Shown here: piece by piece, positions 1 through 9,874 of the stretch | Numbering within the stretch: the stretch's first letter is position 1 | Layout of the letters: each line of letters begins with the position of its first letter | Source of the DNA: DTU019 sp050949825 | Lineage (GTDB): Bacteria > Bacillota > Syntrophomonadia > Syntrophomonadales > Syntrophomonadaceae | DNA length: 64,000 bases | Direction of reading: 5' to 3' | Assembly: GCA_050949825.1 (NCBI GenBank) | Contig: JBMNGL010000018.1 | Location: 1-64,000, forward strand | Position numbers and translations under genes: made by a program | Notes under the pieces: generated by a model | What the model was told of the DNA's origin: nothing | What the model saw: only the letters and a program-made list of their open reading frames with translations | Database searches by the model: none

Positions 1-436
1 TTTTACTTACGGAAGCATCCAATAAGCCGTTAAAGTCTTTTAAAGTACTGTCTGACGGCGCTATCAGAACCAGCTTGTTGCCCAGCAGGTTCAAGCGTGA
101 ATCTTTGTCTATCAGAGCCTGTTTTTCCAGGGTGTCCATCTGAGACTTTCCTGCCGATATGAACAAATCGGACGGGGCTCCCTCTTCAATCTGCTTTTGC
201 AGCTTGCCTGAACTGGCAAAATTGTATGTAATCTTGCTCTCCTTATGTTTGCTCTCATATGCTGTCTTCAGTTCCTGGGCAGCGTCCTGAAGGCTGGCGG
301 CGGCAAAAACGGTTATTTCCACCGGCTCAACGGTAGTCTGCTCCGGGGCTGTTTTGGCAGCACAGCCGCCCAACAACGATAGCATGAATAATACCAACCA
401 TAACGCAACTACTTTACGCATTTTAAACTTACGCAT
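1..436 (-). CDS. modA: Molybdate ABC transporter substrate-binding lipoprotein ModA (3' end outside window)
   Basis: The reverse strand from an ATG at 436 stays open to the window edge (about 145 residues). The protein begins with a basic stretch and a hydrophobic segment ending in a lipobox LLGGC (Cys about residue 25), so it should be a membrane-anchored lipoprotein. The mature part opens with ITVFAAASLQDAAQEL and contains SSGKLQKQI and DLFISA, which match the oxyanion-binding first lobe of ModA/WtpA-type proteins. A GAGGGGG ribosome site sits about 7 nt before the ATG; a second in-frame ATG five codons later is possible. It would capture molybdate or tungstate outside the membrane for an ABC importer whose permease and ATPase would lie beyond the left edge. 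It is divergent from the regulator at 671. Confidence 0.85.
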   Translation of the reverse strand, partial: MRKFKMRKVVALWLVLFMLSLLGGCAAKTAPEQTTVEPVEITVFAAASLQDAAQELKTAYESKHKESKITYNFASSGKLQKQIEEGAPSDLFISAGKSQMDTLEKQALIDKDSRLNLLGNKLVLIAPSDSTLKDFNGLLDASVSK

Positions 437-670
437 TTGTAATCCCCCTCAAAGCTGTAATTTAATAAACCCTCTACCCTCCTTTTATAATTTTTAATGT
501 CAATCGACTTCAATCGATAACTTCCTGATAAGACCCTTCAGCTCCAAACTAAACATGGCATTACTTAAATCATAAGACAAATAACTCAAATGCACTATAC
601 TTAACATAACAGAACAGAGCGAAATAATCTATAATGTGATAAAATATGTTCATCCCAGGAGGTGGTAGTA

Positions 671-1624
671 ATGTCTGGTGATCATTTGTTAACCCCAGCA
701 GAAGTGGCAACTATTCTTAAAATTAAAAAGAATACTGTTTACGAAATGATAAAGCGTGGTGATCTGCCCGCATTTCGGGTAGGGCGCAAATTACGTGTGC
801 ACCGTGATGCACTGGCTTCTTTACAACAAAATGTCATTCCCACAGGGGCTGTTGCAGCCGAATCGCAGGGCAAACTGTCCTCAGCCCCGTACGCTTTGAG
901 TCCTAATATAATAGAAAAGACCAGCCTGGTGATATGCGGTCAGGATATTGCCCTGGATCTGTTGACTCGACATTTGGAACGGGAAGTGAATGGTCTTCAG
1001 GTGCTGCGCAATCATATCGGCTCTATCCCCGGCTTAATAGCCCTCTATGAAGGAAAAGCGCATCTGGCCGCTGTTCATCTATGGGACAGTGACAGTGATT
1101 CGTATAATATCCCTTATGTGCGTCGCTTGCTGCCTGGTATTCCAACGGCAATCATTCATATCGCCTGCCGACAGCAGGGTTTTTACGTTCAAGCCGGAAA
1201 TCCATTGAATATTCAGACCTGGCACGATTTGGTGAGGACCGATATCAACCTGATTAACCGGGAACCCGGTTGCGGTACACGGGTTCTCCTGGACGAAAAG
1301 ATCCGTGCACTGGGAATTGATCGCACCCGCATCAATGGTTACCATACCTGGGTTTTTTCCCATCTGGAAGTCGCCAGCAGGGTTGCGCGCGGCATGGCAA
1401 CTGTGGGCCTGGGCAATCAGAAAGCGGCTTTGCAGGTAAGAGGTGTGGAGTTTGTACCAATTCAGGAGGAGAGATATGAATTGGTTATTCGTGAAGAAGA
1501 CTTGAGCGATTCCATAATCCAAAGTGTCCTCTCCATCCTGCGCTCCGAGTCTTTTAAACAGGAATTGCAGGGTTTGGGCGATTACAAGACTGATGAAATG
1601 GGAACCATCATCGCCCACATTTAA
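671..1624 (+). CDS. HTH (excisionase/MerR-like) regulator with periplasmic-binding-protein-like domain
   Basis: A 317-residue protein. Residues 1-50 form an excisionase-type helix-turn-helix (LTPAEVATILKIKKNTVYEM, then RVGRKLRVHRDAL). Residues about 85-310 resemble the PBP-like ligand-binding domain (PF12727 type) found in molybdate-responsive one-component regulators; visible motifs are NREPGCGTRVLLD and VARGMATVGLG. The ATG at 671 is preferred over the in-frame GTG at 662 because CCAGGAGG lies 8-9 nt upstream of it. It is transcribed divergently from modA, so it probably senses molybdate, tungstate or a related oxyanion and controls that transporter. The ligand is inferred from context only. 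Confidence 0.75.
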   Translation: MSGDHLLTPAEVATILKIKKNTVYEMIKRGDLPAFRVGRKLRVHRDALASLQQNVIPTGAVAAESQGKLSSAPYALSPNIIEKTSLVICGQDIALDLLTRHLEREVNGLQVLRNHIGSIPGLIALYEGKAHLAAVHLWDSDSDSYNIPYVRRLLPGIPTAIIHIACRQQGFYVQAGNPLNIQTWHDLVRTDINLINREPGCGTRVLLDEKIRALGIDRTRINGYHTWVFSHLEVASRVARGMATVGLGNQKAALQVRGVEFVPIQEERYELVIREEDLSDSIIQSVLSILRSESFKQELQGLGDYKTDEMGTIIAHI

Positions 1625-1730
1625 ACAGTGGTAAACAGTGGTACCAGGCACCCGGGGTTTCTTAGCTGCGGGAGACTAGAAAACCACGGCTTATCTAGTT
1701 ACCGAGAACTTCCTCAGAAAATAAATTATT

Positions 1731-1844
1731 CCTGGCAATGTCCTACTCTCCCACGAAAAATCGTAGTACCATCGGCGCTGGAGAGCTTAACTGCCGTGTT
1801 CGGGATGGGAACGGGTGTGGCCTCTCCGCCATTATTGCCAGGAA
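1731..1844 (-). rRNA. rrf: 5S ribosomal RNA (complete copy)
   Basis: Reverse strand shows the usual 5S core (CCCGUUCCCAUCCCGAACAC, GGCAGUUAAGCUC) and paired ends: 5' CCUGGCAAU with 3' AUUGCCAGG. Length is about 113-117 nt. It is the last gene of the rRNA operon and lies after three truncated 5S-like units. Confidence 0.93.
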
Positions 1845-1966
1845 ATTTAATTACTTATTCAACTTTTAACTTTAATGACCATGGTAACCTGGTACCAGTA
1901 GTACCCAGCCGGCTGTACCCGGCTGGTGCCGCCCATCGAAGCCCGACTAAGGGCTGAGCGGCGGTG

Positions 1967-2040
1967 CATCGGCGCAGGAGAGCTTAACTGCCGTGTTCGG
2001 GATGGGAACGGGTGTGGCCTCTCCGCCATTATTGCCAGGA
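1967..2040 (-). pseudogene. Truncated 5S rRNA copy C
   Basis: About 74 nt match the 5' part of the complete 5S, ending at GCGCCGAUG; helices IV/V and the true 3' strand are missing. Its 5' end (CCUGGCAAU) is the same as in the complete gene. One base differs in the core (CUCUCCUGCGCC instead of CUCUCCAGCGCC). Confidence 0.8.
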
Positions 2041-2163
2041 AATTTAATTACTTATTCAACTTTTAACTTTAATGACCATGGTAACCTGGTACCAGTAGTA
2101 CCCAGCCGGCTGTACCCGGCTGGTGCCGCCCATCGAAGCCCGACTAAGGGCTGAGCGGCGGTG

Positions 2164-2237
2164 CATCGGCGCTGGAGAGCTTAACTGCCGTGTTCGGGAT
2201 GGGAACGGGTGTGGCCTCTCCGCCATTATCACCAGGA
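2164..2237 (-). pseudogene. Truncated 5S rRNA copy B
   Basis: Same 5' fragment of 5S as copies A and C. Its 5' end reads CCUGGUGAU instead of CCUGGCAAU, which can pair with UACCAGG in the downstream block of the same unit. Confidence 0.8.
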
Positions 2238-2360
2238 AATTTAATTACTTATTCAACTTTTAACTTTAATGACCATGGTAACCTGGTACCAGTAGTACCC
2301 AGCCGGCTGTACCCGGCTGGTACCGCCCATCGAAGCCCGACTAAGGGCTGAGCGGCGGTG

Positions 2361-2434
2361 CATCGGCGCTGGAGAGCTTAACTGCCGTGTTCGGGATGGG
2401 AACGGGTGTGGCCTCTCCGCCATTATCACCAGGA
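2361..2434 (-). pseudogene. Truncated 5S rRNA copy A (nearest to 23S)
   Basis: Same 5S 5' fragment. Its 5' end reads CCUGGUGAU, as in copy B. The hairpin block of this unit has UACC where the other two have CACC, so it pairs slightly differently. Confidence 0.8.
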
Positions 2435-2640
2435 AATCTTATATCTTTATTAAATTGTGATTTCGGTTCTCTGAAAACTGCATACAGAGATTAAGCTTAA
2501 AAGCGTTTTTAGGTCAAGCCCTCGATCTATTAGTACCGGTCAGCTTAATGCATCACTACACTTATACTCCCGGCCTATCAACCACCTGTTCTTGATGGGA
2601 TCTTACCTTCTTTTGAAGTGGGAGAACTCATCTTGAGGTT

Positions 2641-2672
<32 letters not shown>

Positions 2673-2732
2673 ACATCCAGACATAGCTACCCAGCTGTGC
2701 CTCTGGCGAGACAACTGGTACACCAGCGGTCT

Positions 2733-2765
<33 letters not shown>

Positions 2766-2781
2766 CCTCTCAATTCTCCTG

Positions 2782-2833
<52 letters not shown>

Positions 2834-2841
2834 ACGTACCA

Positions 2842-2982
<141 letters not shown>

Positions 2983-3461
2983 ATGAGCGACGGCCCTTCC
3001 ACTCGGTACCGCCGGATCACTAAGCCCGACTTTCGTCCCTGCTCGACATGTCTGTCTCGCAGTCAAGCTCCCTTCTGCCTTTACACTCTTCGCGCGATTT
3101 CCATCCGCGCTGAGGAAACCTTTGGGCGCCTCCGTTACTCTTTTGGAGGCGACCGCCCCAGTCAAACTGCCTGCCTGAAACTGTTCCTCTACCCGATCAG
3201 GGTAGCAGGTTAGAACTCCAGCCATTCAAGAGTGGTATCCCACCAGTGGCTCCACGAATCCTGGCGAACTCGCTTCAAAGCCTCCCACCTATCCTGTACA
3301 TGAACCACCAAAATCCAATATCAAGCTACAGTAAAGCTCCACGGGGTCTTTCTGTCCTATCGCAGGTAACCGGCATCTTCACCGGTATTACAATTTCACC
3401 GAGCCCCTCGTCGAGACAGTGCCCAGATCGTTACGCCTTTCGTGCGGGTCTGAACTTACCA

Positions 3462-3526
<65 letters not shown>

Positions 3527-3737
3527 AAAGCTTCGCTTGCGCTAACCTTTCCCCTTAACCTTCCGGCACCGGGCAGGCGTCAGCCTCTATACTTCATCTT
3601 TCGATTTTGCAGAGACCTGTGTTTTTGGTAAACAGTCGCCTGGGCCTGATCACTGCGGCTCCCTCACGCTCATCAATGTTCTTTGACTCACGCTAACAGA
3701 GCACCCCTTCTCCCTAAGTTACGGGGTCATTTTGCCG

Positions 3738-3769
<32 letters not shown>

Positions 3770-4233
3770 AGGATTCTCTCCTTGCCTACCTGTGTCGGTT
3801 TGCGGTACGGGCACCAACGTCCTTGCTAGAGGCTTTTCTTGGCAGTTTGGAATCAGTGACTTCGTTACTTAAGTTCACTCCCCTTAACACCTCAGGCTTC
3901 GTTGGGCGGATTTGCCTACCCAACACCCTACGTGCTTGGACGCACTCTTCCAGTCGTGCGCTTCACCTATCCTCCTGCGTCACCCCATCACTCAAACGGA
4001 CGTCCGGTGGCACTGGAATTTCAACCAGTTGTCCATCCCCTACGCCTTTCGGCCTCGGGTTAGGTCCCGGCTTACCCTGGGAGGACGAGCCTTCCCCAGG
4101 AATCCTTGGGCTTCCGGCGGGCAGGATTCTCACCTGCCTTCTCGCTTACTTATGCCAGCATTCTCTCTGCCTGGCAGTCCACCGCTCCTTACGGTACGGC
4201 TTCTATCCGCCAGGTACGCTCCCCTACCGATTG

Positions 4234-4690
4234 AGAAGTGAGATGTGAGAAGTTGGACGTGGGATTCTTAGTCCCACTTTTCTATCAGCTTGAAGAGCTG
4301 TTTTCCGAGTATATCATAGGTTGATATGATTTCGTCGTCCTGCATATACCCCAAATCCCTGCTTAGTTTCAGAAGTACGATCATCTCGTTACTCGAACCC
4401 AATGCATTTCTTAGAAAATGTTTGAATTCTTTCGCGGAGTTCTTTCTCCCGTATCCCTCTGCAATATTTGCGGGTATCGATATGGCTGCTCTTCTTAACT
4501 GATAGCCTATTTCCCGTTTCTCTGCTTCTGGAAATGTTTGAGTTAGTTTGTGTACCTTTAGTACTAATTGATAGGCTTTTTGGTAGACTATGAGATCTTC
4601 GAAGCTTTTTATCTTCTCTTCTCCCATATCATCGGTTCACCTCGCACTCTCGGTCTCACTTCTAACTTCCCACATCTCACTTCTCAATCC
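4234..4690 (-). other. 23S intervening sequence at helix 45, encoding an S23-type protein
   Basis: Between the conserved helix-45 strands (plus strand GCTCCCCTACC on one side and CCCAAAGCTTCGGTAC on the other) lies foreign sequence bounded by an inverted repeat: GATTGAGAAGTGAGATGTG at the left, matched by CACATCTCACTTCTCAATC at the right (19-bp perfect arms, with imperfect pairing beyond). The repeat would make a long stem, the typical RNase III target of excised intervening sequences. An ORF in the rRNA-sense direction fills the loop. Confidence 0.9.
4268..4627 (-). CDS. 23S rRNA intervening-sequence protein (S23 / four-helix bundle family)
   Basis: A 119-residue protein encoded inside the 23S gene, in the sense direction. 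It has the family features: KSFEDLIVYQKAYQLVLKVH at the N-terminus, RRAAISIPANIAEGYGR in the middle and FLRNALGSSNEM followed by an amphipathic C-terminal helix. The family forms pentameric four-helix bundles; its function is unknown, though it is recurrently found in rRNA insertions. A GAGGTGA ribosome site lies 9 nt before the ATG at 4627, so it could be translated from the excised RNA. The protein is full length for the family and shows no frameshift, which suggests it is being maintained. Confidence 0.92.
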   Translation of the reverse strand: MGEEKIKSFEDLIVYQKAYQLVLKVHKLTQTFPEAEKREIGYQLRRAAISIPANIAEGYGRKNSAKEFKHFLRNALGSSNEMIVLLKLSRDLGYMQDDEIISTYDILGKQLFKLIEKWD

Positions 4691-4839
4691 CAAAGCTTCG
4701 GTACTATGCTTAGCCCCGTTGAATTTTCGGCGCAGAGTCACTTGACCAGTGAGCTATTACGCACTCTTTGAATGGTGGCTGCTTCTAAGCCAACATCCTG
4801 GCTGTCTGTGCGACTCTACTTCCTTTCCCACTTAGCATA

Positions 4840-4878
<39 letters not shown>

Positions 4879-5303
4879 CTCGACTACGGACCTTATCACC
4901 CGCAGTCTGACTGCCGTGCTGAGCCTTATGGTATTCGGAGTTTGGGAAGGTTCGGTAACCGGGTAAGGCCCCTAGCCTAACCAGTGCTCTACCCCCATAA
5001 GGAATTACACGACGCTAGCCCTAAAGCTATTTCGGGGAGAACCAGCTATCTCCGAGTTCGATTGGCATTTCACCCCTATCCACAACTCATCCACGTACTT
5101 TTCAACGTACCCTGGTGCGGGCCTCCACGATGTGTTACCATCGCTTCACCCTGGCCATGGATAGATCACTCGGTTTCGGGTCTACAGCAACAAACTATTT
5201 CGCCCTATTTAGACTCGCTTTCGCTGCGGCTCCGTCCTTTTTGAACTTAACCTCGCTTGCTGCCATAACTCGCTGGCCCATTCTACAAAAGGTACGCCAT
5301 CAT

Positions 5304-5391
5304 CCTGAGAAGTGAGATGTGGGAGGTTGGATGTGGAAACTTCTTCTAGTTCCCACTTCTAACCTCTCAACTCTCACCTCTCATAAGACTC
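5304..5391 (-). other. 23S intervening sequence at helix 25 (no ORF)
   Basis: Sits between conserved strands of helix 25 (ACAAAAGGTACGCC on one side, GTAAGCATACGGTTTCAGG on the other). The insert is an imperfect hairpin: GAGAAGTGAGATGTGGGAGG on one arm, and a second arm reading CCTCTCAACTCTCACCTCTC. The arm sequence is nearly the same as the ends of the helix-45 insertion, so the two share ancestry; this one has no room for a protein. Confidence 0.82.
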
Positions 5392-6009
5392 TGACTGTTT
5401 GTAAGCATACGGTTTCAGGTTCTTTTTCACTCCCCTCCCGGGGTGCTTTTCACCTTTCCCTCACGGTACTATTCGCTATCGGTCGCCAGGTAGTATTTAG
5501 CCTTGGAAGGTGGTCCTCCCTGCTTCCCACCGGGTTCCACGTGTCCGGCGGTACTTGGGGTTTATACGAAGAGACATATTGTTTTCGCTTACAAGGCTCT
5601 CACTCTCTATGGCCTGACTTTCCATTCAGGTTCAGCTAACAATATGCTTTGTAACTCTTTGAGCAAACTGCAATTTGCTCCTGTATTCCCCGCAACTCCA
5701 GCTATGCAACGCTTGCAGGCTTGACACATAACTGGTTTAGGCTCTTCCCCGTTCGCTCGCCGCTACTTGGAGAATCTCTTTTGATTTCTGTTCCTCCGGT
5801 TACTAAGATGTTTCAGTTCACCGGGTCTGGCTTCTACTGCCCTATATATTCAGGCAGTGATAATACTTGTTCGCAAGTATTGGGTTCCCCCATTCGGATA
5901 TCTACGGATCTATGCTCGCTTGCAGCTCCCCGTAGCTTTTCGCAGCTTGCCACGTCCTTCTTCGCCTCCTGGCACCAAGGCATCCCCCGTACGCTCTTTT
6001 TATCTTGAC

Positions 6010-6352
6010 CTAATTTCTTACGCGCTTTTGAAAACTCTCTCATTTTTTCACTGTCTTTTCAGCTACTTCGTGAAATTGTTCCCTTTGCTTTTCTCTGTAT
6101 GCAATTTTCAAAGAACCATCGCAACAGATGTCGGAAGTCGGATGTCGGAGGTCGGATATTTGTTTGAATCGGCTCTGCCGATTCATTTTATCTGACCCTT
6201 TGAATCTAATTTCAGACTTCTGTTGAAAATTTATTAAAACGAACAACAAGAAGGATAAGAGATCGACCAATTGAGAAGTGGGCGGCGGGAAGTTGGAGGT
6301 GAGATTTCTCTGGCCTCTTATTCCTCTACCTTGCTTCCATTTCTCCTTAGAA
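6010..6352 (-). other. 16S-23S internal transcribed spacer, no tRNA, with IVS-like repeats
   Basis: About 340 nt with no tRNA-Ile or tRNA-Ala. It holds two tracts related to the IVS ends: GAAGTGGGCGGCGGGAAGTT near 6273, and three direct copies of a GATGTCGGA/GAAGTCGGA-type word near 6127-6155. A hairpin GAATCGGC/GCCGATTC lies near 6169-6184. ORFs here are spurious. Confidence 0.75.
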
Positions 6353-8121
<1,769 letters not shown>

Positions 8122-8396
8122 AAGTTTTATCTGCAAAGTTCTATTGAACTCTGTTAATCCTAGCCAAAATTGTCTCTGGCTTTTTCCCTTCTTTTAAAAG
8201 GGCCTGATTGGCTTGCTTTGTCTTTTACCTCAAAACAGTTCCAATCTTTTTCGCACTTATCTTCTTGCTGTTCAGTTTTATCAAGAACCGTTCCCCAAAA
8301 CCCCTGGGGATCCTGTCATGTCAACCGCTTTTATCTCGCGGTTTTTCGGCCTTTTAGCCTAACGCCTACCGCTTTCCTGCCGTACGCGCAAGACTT

Positions 8397-8425
8397 ATAT
8401 TATCACCCTGAATCATTATTGTCAA
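8397..8425 (-). promoter_or_regulatory. Sigma-A promoter of the rRNA operon
   Basis: On the minus strand TTGACA (8425-8420), a 17-bp spacer and TAATAT (8402-8397). It lies about 275 nt before the 16S 5' end. The rest of 8122-8491 is leader and intergenic DNA without genes. Confidence 0.75.
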
Positions 8426-8491
8426 GCATTCGGCAGTGTTTTTGTGACCTGTTTTTCAATAACCATACTGCCGGTTTGCTAAACAATCAAA

Positions 8492-9145
8492 CTAGTCTCT
8501 AATATAAGGATAGACTAATTCGCCACCTCCCGTCAAATTCACATAGGTCTGCGGTACATCCCCTACCACGATGGTTTCTGCCAATGGAATAACCGTGCTC
8601 ACTTCTACACTCTCTTTTATAAATGGAACCGCTACGTTGATGATTGCTTTAATATTGAAGAAGATCAAATGCCTGGTCTGGTTAATTCCGGCCTGTTCAA
8701 ATTTATCCTTTACCTCAACATGTACCTGCCCGGTTGGTATTATTCTGACCTTTAACCTCGGCCCATACCCGGCAAGGATATTGGAGCCTGATAGCTGCCC
8801 CATTGGCACGCTAATAATGCTATCCTCCATTTCACCCATGGAGTTGGATACCTCAAGGACGGTGCTGGTCATTATTTTATTTAACATAATGGTATTGGGT
8901 TGAATTAAAACCACGCGTCCGGTAGAATCTTTGTGGATCAGGACCAGGTCTTCATACTTAACCTGTCCGGCGATTTTCTCATTTACTACCTCATTAATCA
9001 ACCTGCTCCCAGTAACCTGGGCCTGGGCACGAGCAATCTGTATGGTACTGGCCTTGAGACGAAAGTCAGCCAGTACGCAGGCAGCTGCTACTAATACGAT
9101 TACAATTAGAACCAGCAAGGGTCTGGCGGATCGCCTCCCCAACAT
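8492..9145 (-). CDS. yunB: Sporulation protein YunB
   Basis: A 217-residue protein with one N-terminal membrane segment (about residues 8-28) followed by an extracytoplasmic domain. The sequence from KASTIQIARAQAQ through the end (NLTGGGELVYPYIRD) follows the YunB family. Hallmarks include NEVVNEKI, the PMGQLSGSNILAGYGPRLKV region and the PLAETIVVGDVPQTY region. In Bacillus subtilis yunB is expressed in the mother cell under sigma E and is needed for normal spore formation. It lies just upstream of the rRNA operon on the same strand and no operon partner is obvious. Its presence is one of the better indications that the organism forms endospores. Confidence 0.9.
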   Translation of the reverse strand: MLGRRSARPLLVLIVIVLVAAACVLADFRLKASTIQIARAQAQVTGSRLINEVVNEKIAGQVKYEDLVLIHKDSTGRVVLIQPNTIMLNKIMTSTVLEVSNSMGEMEDSIISVPMGQLSGSNILAGYGPRLKVRIIPTGQVHVEVKDKFEQAGINQTRHLIFFNIKAIINVAVPFIKESVEVSTVIPLAETIVVGDVPQTYVNLTGGGELVYPYIRD

Positions 9146-9278
9146 AGTACCACCCCCGTGCTGTTATAATATGAAGGGTGTATACCATCGGTTCATACTC
9201 CAGTGCTATTACTGACAGGAAATTTTCTCCAGAATCCATCTGCATCTTGAAGACACAGAGCTATATGCAAACTATGGA

Positions 9279-9659
9279 TTAGTCCATATGAGCCCCCAAC
9301 TGAGAAACATCATCTACGCTGCTGCAGTCATCACTCAGGGGGAGATAGGTCTTGCAGCGGGTCTCGGTTGTGTTAACTGCATCCTCTCCAAGCATCTCAA
9401 TGGCAGCAGCGTAACAGACATTGCCTTGATTGTAGAAACAGGTTTCGGCCTGACATTGCACCGCGGGATCGGAAACCATTTGCATATTGATCATTTCTAG
9501 GCTGTCTTCATCAGTTTCGAGCAGATAACCGTCCCGATTCCGGTAGGTGCCGCAATAAACCCCTGCTTCATGCGCTGCTACAGAGATTTTACCAGCGCCA
9601 CAGCGTTGTCGGGAGTGGTTAAAAATACATCTCGCTGCATAGCAAGCGATTGCTGTCAT
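9279..9659 (-). CDS. DUF1540 protein, two cysteine-rich repeats
   Basis: A 126-residue protein made of two copies of the DUF1540 motif: CYAARCIFNHSRQRCGAGKI near the N-terminus and CQAETCFYNQGNVCYAAAIE in the second half. Each unit has the spacing C-x3-C-x2-N-x4-C, with a final Cys further on (TYCGTY-type and TRCKTY). Such small cysteine clusters probably bind a metal. The family is common in spore-forming Firmicutes and its function is not known. A GGGAGAA ribosome site precedes the ATG. It stands alone between yunB and the divergent gltX. Confidence 0.85.
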   Translation of the reverse strand: MTAIACYAARCIFNHSRQRCGAGKISVAAHEAGVYCGTYRNRDGYLLETDEDSLEMINMQMVSDPAVQCQAETCFYNQGNVCYAAAIEMLGEDAVNTTETRCKTYLPLSDDCSSVDDVSQLGAHMD

Positions 9660-9874
9660 TGCTTATTCTCCCTTACTGTTTTTTATACCATCGTACCGTT
9701 TATTATAATGAAGCAATCTATAGCTTTACCTTAGTATTTCCTGCAACGGCTATTTAATGCAGGGTGTACTGCCATGGTGAAAAGTGAATAATAATGAAAA
9801 TGTTGCACCGGTTCCTTTAGTTTCCTACAATGGTAAGCATGGAATACAACAATTCTAATATAGGAGATCAACAT

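Larger units (their letters stand above)
1841..2437 (-). repeat. Three 197-bp tandem units with truncated 5S rRNA copies
   Basis: The junction GGAAATTTAA/GGAAATCTT recurs at 1841, 2038, 2235 and 2432, so the spacing is exactly 197 bp three times. In the direction of rRNA transcription each unit has (i) about 74 nt of the 5S 5' part, (ii) a GC-rich block able to fold into a nested hairpin (CCGCC...GGCGG enclosing AGCCC/GGGCU) and a second hairpin (CCAGCCGG/CCGGCUGG), (iii) the palindromic CTGGTACCAG, and (iv) an AT-rich spacer. The units differ from each other by only a few bases. The array fills the 23S-5S spacer. Confidence 0.9.

Noticed and set aside
9660..9874. T-box or other leader upstream of gltX
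   Set aside because: No T-box bulge sequence or terminator hairpin is present.
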